From the NCBI GenBank assembly GCA_026874595.1, contig CM049322.1, positions 53,719,386 through 53,783,385 on the forward strand: a stretch of 64,000 nt of DNA, read 5' to 3'. This DNA comes from Sipunculus nudus. Taxonomy: Eukaryota; Annelida; Sipuncula; Golfingiida; Sipunculidae. Shown piece by piece: positions 60,954-64,000 of this stretch. The notes beneath the pieces were generated by a model. The model searched no databases and was not told the origin of the DNA. It worked only from the letters and a program-made list of their open reading frames with translations. The stretch's first letter is position 1. Each line of letters begins with the position of its first letter. Position numbers and translations under genes: made by a program.

Positions 60954-61427
60954 CGGTCCCCTTAAACACCCAAAACACCGATGTTTTGGGTATCTGTGAC
61001 GAAACATCACAAAACACCCACTTAACTTCAAACCTGAACCCAAAACGTAACACCAATCAATAAATAATCATCCTATGGATATATATCTGCAATTTTGTTT
61101 CATAAATTTATGACATAAAGATAAAAATGAGTGTTTCGTGCCATGGTCGGTTCACCGGCGCACACTGCAGCCATTAATGCCAGCTATGACCCTGCCCCCT
61201 AACGGCGCAAGTCGCAATCAGGCAGCGCACTTGTCAGTTGTACAAAACACCATTGCTTTCTTTTATTTTACAGAATAGTGGCACAATATCGCATTAATAT
61301 ATGCAACAGATGATGATTTATTAACTGGTACCAGTGTTTTGCTTCAAGAACAATTTTAAAAGGGTGTTTCGTGGTGTTTCGTCACACGTACCCAAAACAA
61401 AGGTGTTTTGGGTGTTTAGGCGGACCC
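60954..61427. mobile_element. hAT-type MITE with about 65-bp inverted repeats
   Basis: The left end CGGTCCCCTTAAACACCC, continuing to the CACAAAACACCC block near 61019, is inverted at the right end (GGTGTTTCG ... GGGTGTTTAGGCGGACCC). Flanks are TAAGCTAA (60946-60953) and TAAGCTAC (61428-61435), an 8-bp duplication with one change, as made by hAT transposases. Each end also folds on itself (CCAAAACA / TGTTTTGG). No coding capacity. Confidence 0.85.
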
Positions 61428-61630
61428 TAAGCTACAAAGGCTGCTGACAAAGGTGAAACCTGAACCTGGAGGAACTTGCCAATTAAATATCAAGCTTTTA
61501 CATTATTAATATATTAAAAACCTTTCTTTAATTATTTATCCTGAATAACATAAATTGTAATTTAAATAAAATTTGACAAGGTGATTCTTAGATTGATCCA
61601 GTAGAATTCCAGTTTAATCCTGTATAGTCT

Positions 61631-61670
61631 GGATAAAACTGGATTAAACTGGCTAAAACCAGTTTTATCC
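61631..61670. repeat. Short perfect inverted repeat
   Basis: GGATAAAACTGG and its exact complement CCAGTTTTATCC are separated by 16 bases, inside a stretch that repeats GGATTAAAC-type words from 61595 to 61705. Confidence 0.85.
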
Positions 61671-62260
61671 AATGTCCTGGATTAAACAAGTTTTAACCGG
61701 ATAAAACCAAACCCTGATATAATGCTCGGGTTCCTGAATCCTTTATCTGCTTTTTTTAATATTCTCCCTTTAACTAAAGGTTTAAACGTTTAGTTAAGTT
61801 TTACTTTTTTTCCAGTTACCATATATAAATTGAAAATATGATAGGAATTAATAGCCAACATTGTAGGATTGTAACCAGGAGTGATGTATACATGTGTGTG
61901 ATTTATGTTAAACTGTCTGTTGTGGTTCTTGTTGCTTGGCTGATTCACTTAGTTACCATACTGACCCAAGAAACAAAAACTGCGTGGGTTAACTTATGGG
62001 CAAGACTCCAAACACGTCTTGGTATGATTAGAGATATCCATGAAATTGATAAATTACAATTCCTTTGACAGAGTATAAACCAATCTGGGGACCTCATTTC
62101 GATTTCAATCGTAGCATAATATTCTTGTTAGGCGCATGTGTTGGTTTCAGTTTGATTACTTACGTATGTATGAAGTGAAACCATGGAATCAGGTCAAATC
62201 AGTTGAGTGATAATAGGAGATATTATGGATAACAGTGGTTTCAGCAAGTCCTCGCATCCC

Positions 62261-62520
62261 GCCTACGTCACTATCATGTGACTTCTGACGTCACGATTTT
62301 CTGGGATCAGGCGGATACGGACGTACACGAGTCTTCCCGACACTTATCCCGAGTTTCCAAATAAGATTCTGATTGGTTACGAGATTTGCCGAGTGCTCGC
62401 TACGAGCATGGATTACATCGTCATTGTACGAATGCAACAGCCATTGGAAACGATTGTAGGGCCAAACAGGGGATAGTACCGTGTTCGACGCGAATATATG
62501 CCTGGATCTACCTAATGTGA
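62261..62520 (+). promoter_or_regulatory. Probable GSK3B promoter / 5' leader with CRE and E-box
   Basis: A full CRE TGACGTCA is at 62286-62293 with a half CRE TACGTCA at 62264-62270 and TCATGTGAC between them. CpG content rises compared with the flanks. No TATA box is evident. Transcription start is unknown. Confidence 0.5.
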
Positions 62521-62689
62521 GAACAGATCAACTATTTAACCAGTCCGTATGTAAGATAAGGCCCTGAACATAGTTTATATGTAGAAAAATTCCTGGAAAT
62601 TCTGTCAGAAGTGGAATTTTTAAGCCCATATTCCGAGGCCTACCCCTGTGAATTTTCAGGCGAAACGGTGACAGATCTTGCAATCTGAA

Positions 62690-62695
62690 ATGTGA
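62690..62695 (+). promoter_or_regulatory. Start-stop upstream ORF before GSK3B
   Basis: ATGTGA, a start codon immediately followed by a stop, with A at -3, lies 59 bases before the GSK3B ATG. Another ATGTGA is at 62515-62520 and a five-codon uORF at 62498-62515. They matter only if inside the 5' UTR. Confidence 0.45.
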
Positions 62696-62748
62696 CTGCC
62701 GCTGTTGAAACGGGAAAATTACCTAAAAACCAGTTTCATGAGCGTACG

Positions 62749-62830
62749 ATGAGTGGAAGGCCAAGAACTACTTCATTCGCTGAAGGTGGAAAACCTGGGA
62801 ATACATCTTTTGGAGGCATGAAAACTATAA
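62749..62830 (+). CDS. GSK3B: Glycogen synthase kinase 3 beta (shaggy), first coding exon (partial gene)
   Basis: Encodes MSGRPRTTSFAEGGKPG and on to FGGMKTI, 27 codons plus one base, ending at a GTGAGT donor. Human GSK3B begins MSGRPRTTSFAE and has FGSMKV at the same place, so the identity is secure although the kinase domain lies beyond the window. Ser9 in RPRTTS is the inhibitory phosphorylation site for Akt and related kinases; GSK3 is a cytosolic/nuclear Ser/Thr kinase in Wnt and insulin signalling. The exact GSK3B-type N-terminus, not the longer GSK3A type, is present. Start chosen because it matches the family; the frame is open further upstream but has no earlier in-frame ATG. Confidence 0.93.
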
Positions 62831-64000
62831 GTGAGTATCCCAATGCGGGCCAGCCATTTTCCTGGTCGGGTCAGCGAAGGCAAAGTTGATCAGGATTGCT
62901 TTTTCTTCCAAGATTATTGATGGATGGTTTAACGTTGTACCCCTACCTCACTATCTTCTTACTGTGTACATATGAACCAGCCGTAAACCTGCTCACGTTT
63001 TGTTGTGCTCCATCTGGAGTTGTATCAAATTTTGACAGGTTTGTGGTGTGTATTCAACATGTCGAGTCTGTTTGAGTGACTGCACTTGTATGTCACTAAT
63101 TGACAGTATGCAGCCCCCCCCCCCCCCCCAACACACCTGACAGAGAAAATATTGCCTGTTTACATGTCAGCTGTACATGAATTTAGTGTTTTTCCTTTCT
63201 TTTTTTGTTTGTAAATTATTCAGAAACCCGTGGTTTCAAATTTTTTTATGTGAAATTTTATTTGAGCCATAAAAATGTTTTACATTAAGATTAACATTTA
63301 CAGCTCATGTGTATGTCACTTATGGCTAGTGCTTGGAGTTTGGTATTTATAATACTGCTATTTATATGGAACTCTGTGATTATATGTTTCTTGGGTTGCT
63401 TTTCAGGTTTGTTTTCACACAACAGTATAGTTTGATGGAACTCTCATTGGTTTGAGCATTACATCCAGCTGTTATTAGACAGAGTGTTTAGGTTGTTATG
63501 TGTTGCATTTCTGTGGGAGTTTAAAGAACCATATTCACTGCAGCATTCTCTTGAGAAATGGTTTATTTAATTGATCAAATTATGTTGGACTTCAGTAATT
63601 GTTTGTCTGTTTTCTCTGCTCATGAACAAAAAGAAATGTAATTGGTCTGTCACAGGTTTGCTAGGTGCTGTCATTTAAAGTGTTTTTTTTTTCTGTAAAT
63701 GTTGTTATTGAATTTTTTAAGTTAGTCCCATACAAGTACTGTGGTACCAAGGCTTTCGAAGTCTTCTTTGTAGAATTATTCAGACTGGCTCATTTTCAGT
63801 GGTATGAGTGCATGATCTGTGACATTGGGGGATGCGGTAGTTAAAATCCTGCAGCCTGTCAAGGTCCAACAACTGAACTGATTAAAACAGTAAGATGTGA
63901 TGAAGTATTGATTGCTTCTCAAATTGCCATTCAGGTCCAGCTGTAGGGGCCATTTCAGCCTTCCAGGTACATCAAAAGAGAGCAAGAATAAAGTACTGAT
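62831..64000 (+). other. GSK3B intron 1, start
   Basis: Begins with a strong donor GTGAGTATCC. No further exon is seen before the window ends. It has a C tract near 63114-63129 and T-rich stretches only. Confidence 0.7.

Overview
The window looks like nuclear DNA from a bivalve-type mollusc. The genes are animal orthologues split by GT-AG introns of up to 6.7 kb. The DNA is AT-rich, dotted with long C/G homopolymers, and most introns and spacers are filled with repeat families typical of bivalves: Helentron-like non-autonomous elements with internal tandem repeats, tRNA-derived SINEs and MITEs. The species cannot be named from the sequence, and gene names rest on protein motifs recognised by eye.

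Layout. (1) 1-1325, + strand: last two coding exons of ETFB, the beta subunit of mitochondrial electron transfer flavoprotein. (2) 1.3-14 kb: no intact gene; a mariner-like transposase scrap, an unexplained inverted/direct repeat unit, a 4.5 kb repeat element, a CRE-rich possible promoter and a decayed LINE reverse transcriptase. (3) 14055-28829, + strand: complete seven-exon OLAH-type medium-chain acyl thioesterase of 266 aa with an intact Ser-Asp-His triad. Its introns hold several mobile elements, and a 45-bp minisatellite begins just after its stop codon. (4) 29.4-35.4 kb: spacer with two tRNA-like SINE heads, a Helentron-like element, a possible orphan terminal exon and a SINE with perfect 13-bp target duplications. 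(5) 47114-35381, - strand: complete nine-exon SNAPC2, a subunit of the snRNA promoter-binding complex, about 666 aa and enlarged by low-complexity and tandem-repeat coding sequence. (6) 58253-55101, - strand: ERCC6L2-type SNF2 ATPase of 1050 aa, uninterrupted by introns. (7) 62749 onward, + strand: first coding exon of GSK3B/shaggy with the Ser9 regulatory site; the rest of the gene lies beyond the window.

The genes do not form an operon or one pathway. ETFB and OLAH both touch fatty-acid metabolism. SNAPC2 (snRNA transcription), ERCC6L2 (DNA repair) and GSK3B (kinase signalling) are unrelated housekeeping or signalling genes. ERCC6L2 and GSK3B are head to head about 4.5 kb apart; OLAH and SNAPC2 are convergent.

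The most interesting non-genic signal is a Helentron-like element in OLAH intron 1. Its 288-bp tandem repeat carries many near-perfect nuclear-receptor sites (AGGTCA direct repeats spaced by one base, merged with an ERR/SF-1 type half-site). Other leads are the intronless ERCC6L2 copy, the tandem-repeat expansion in SNAPC2, the minisatellite forming the start of the OLAH 3' UTR, and start-stop uORFs upstream of GSK3B.
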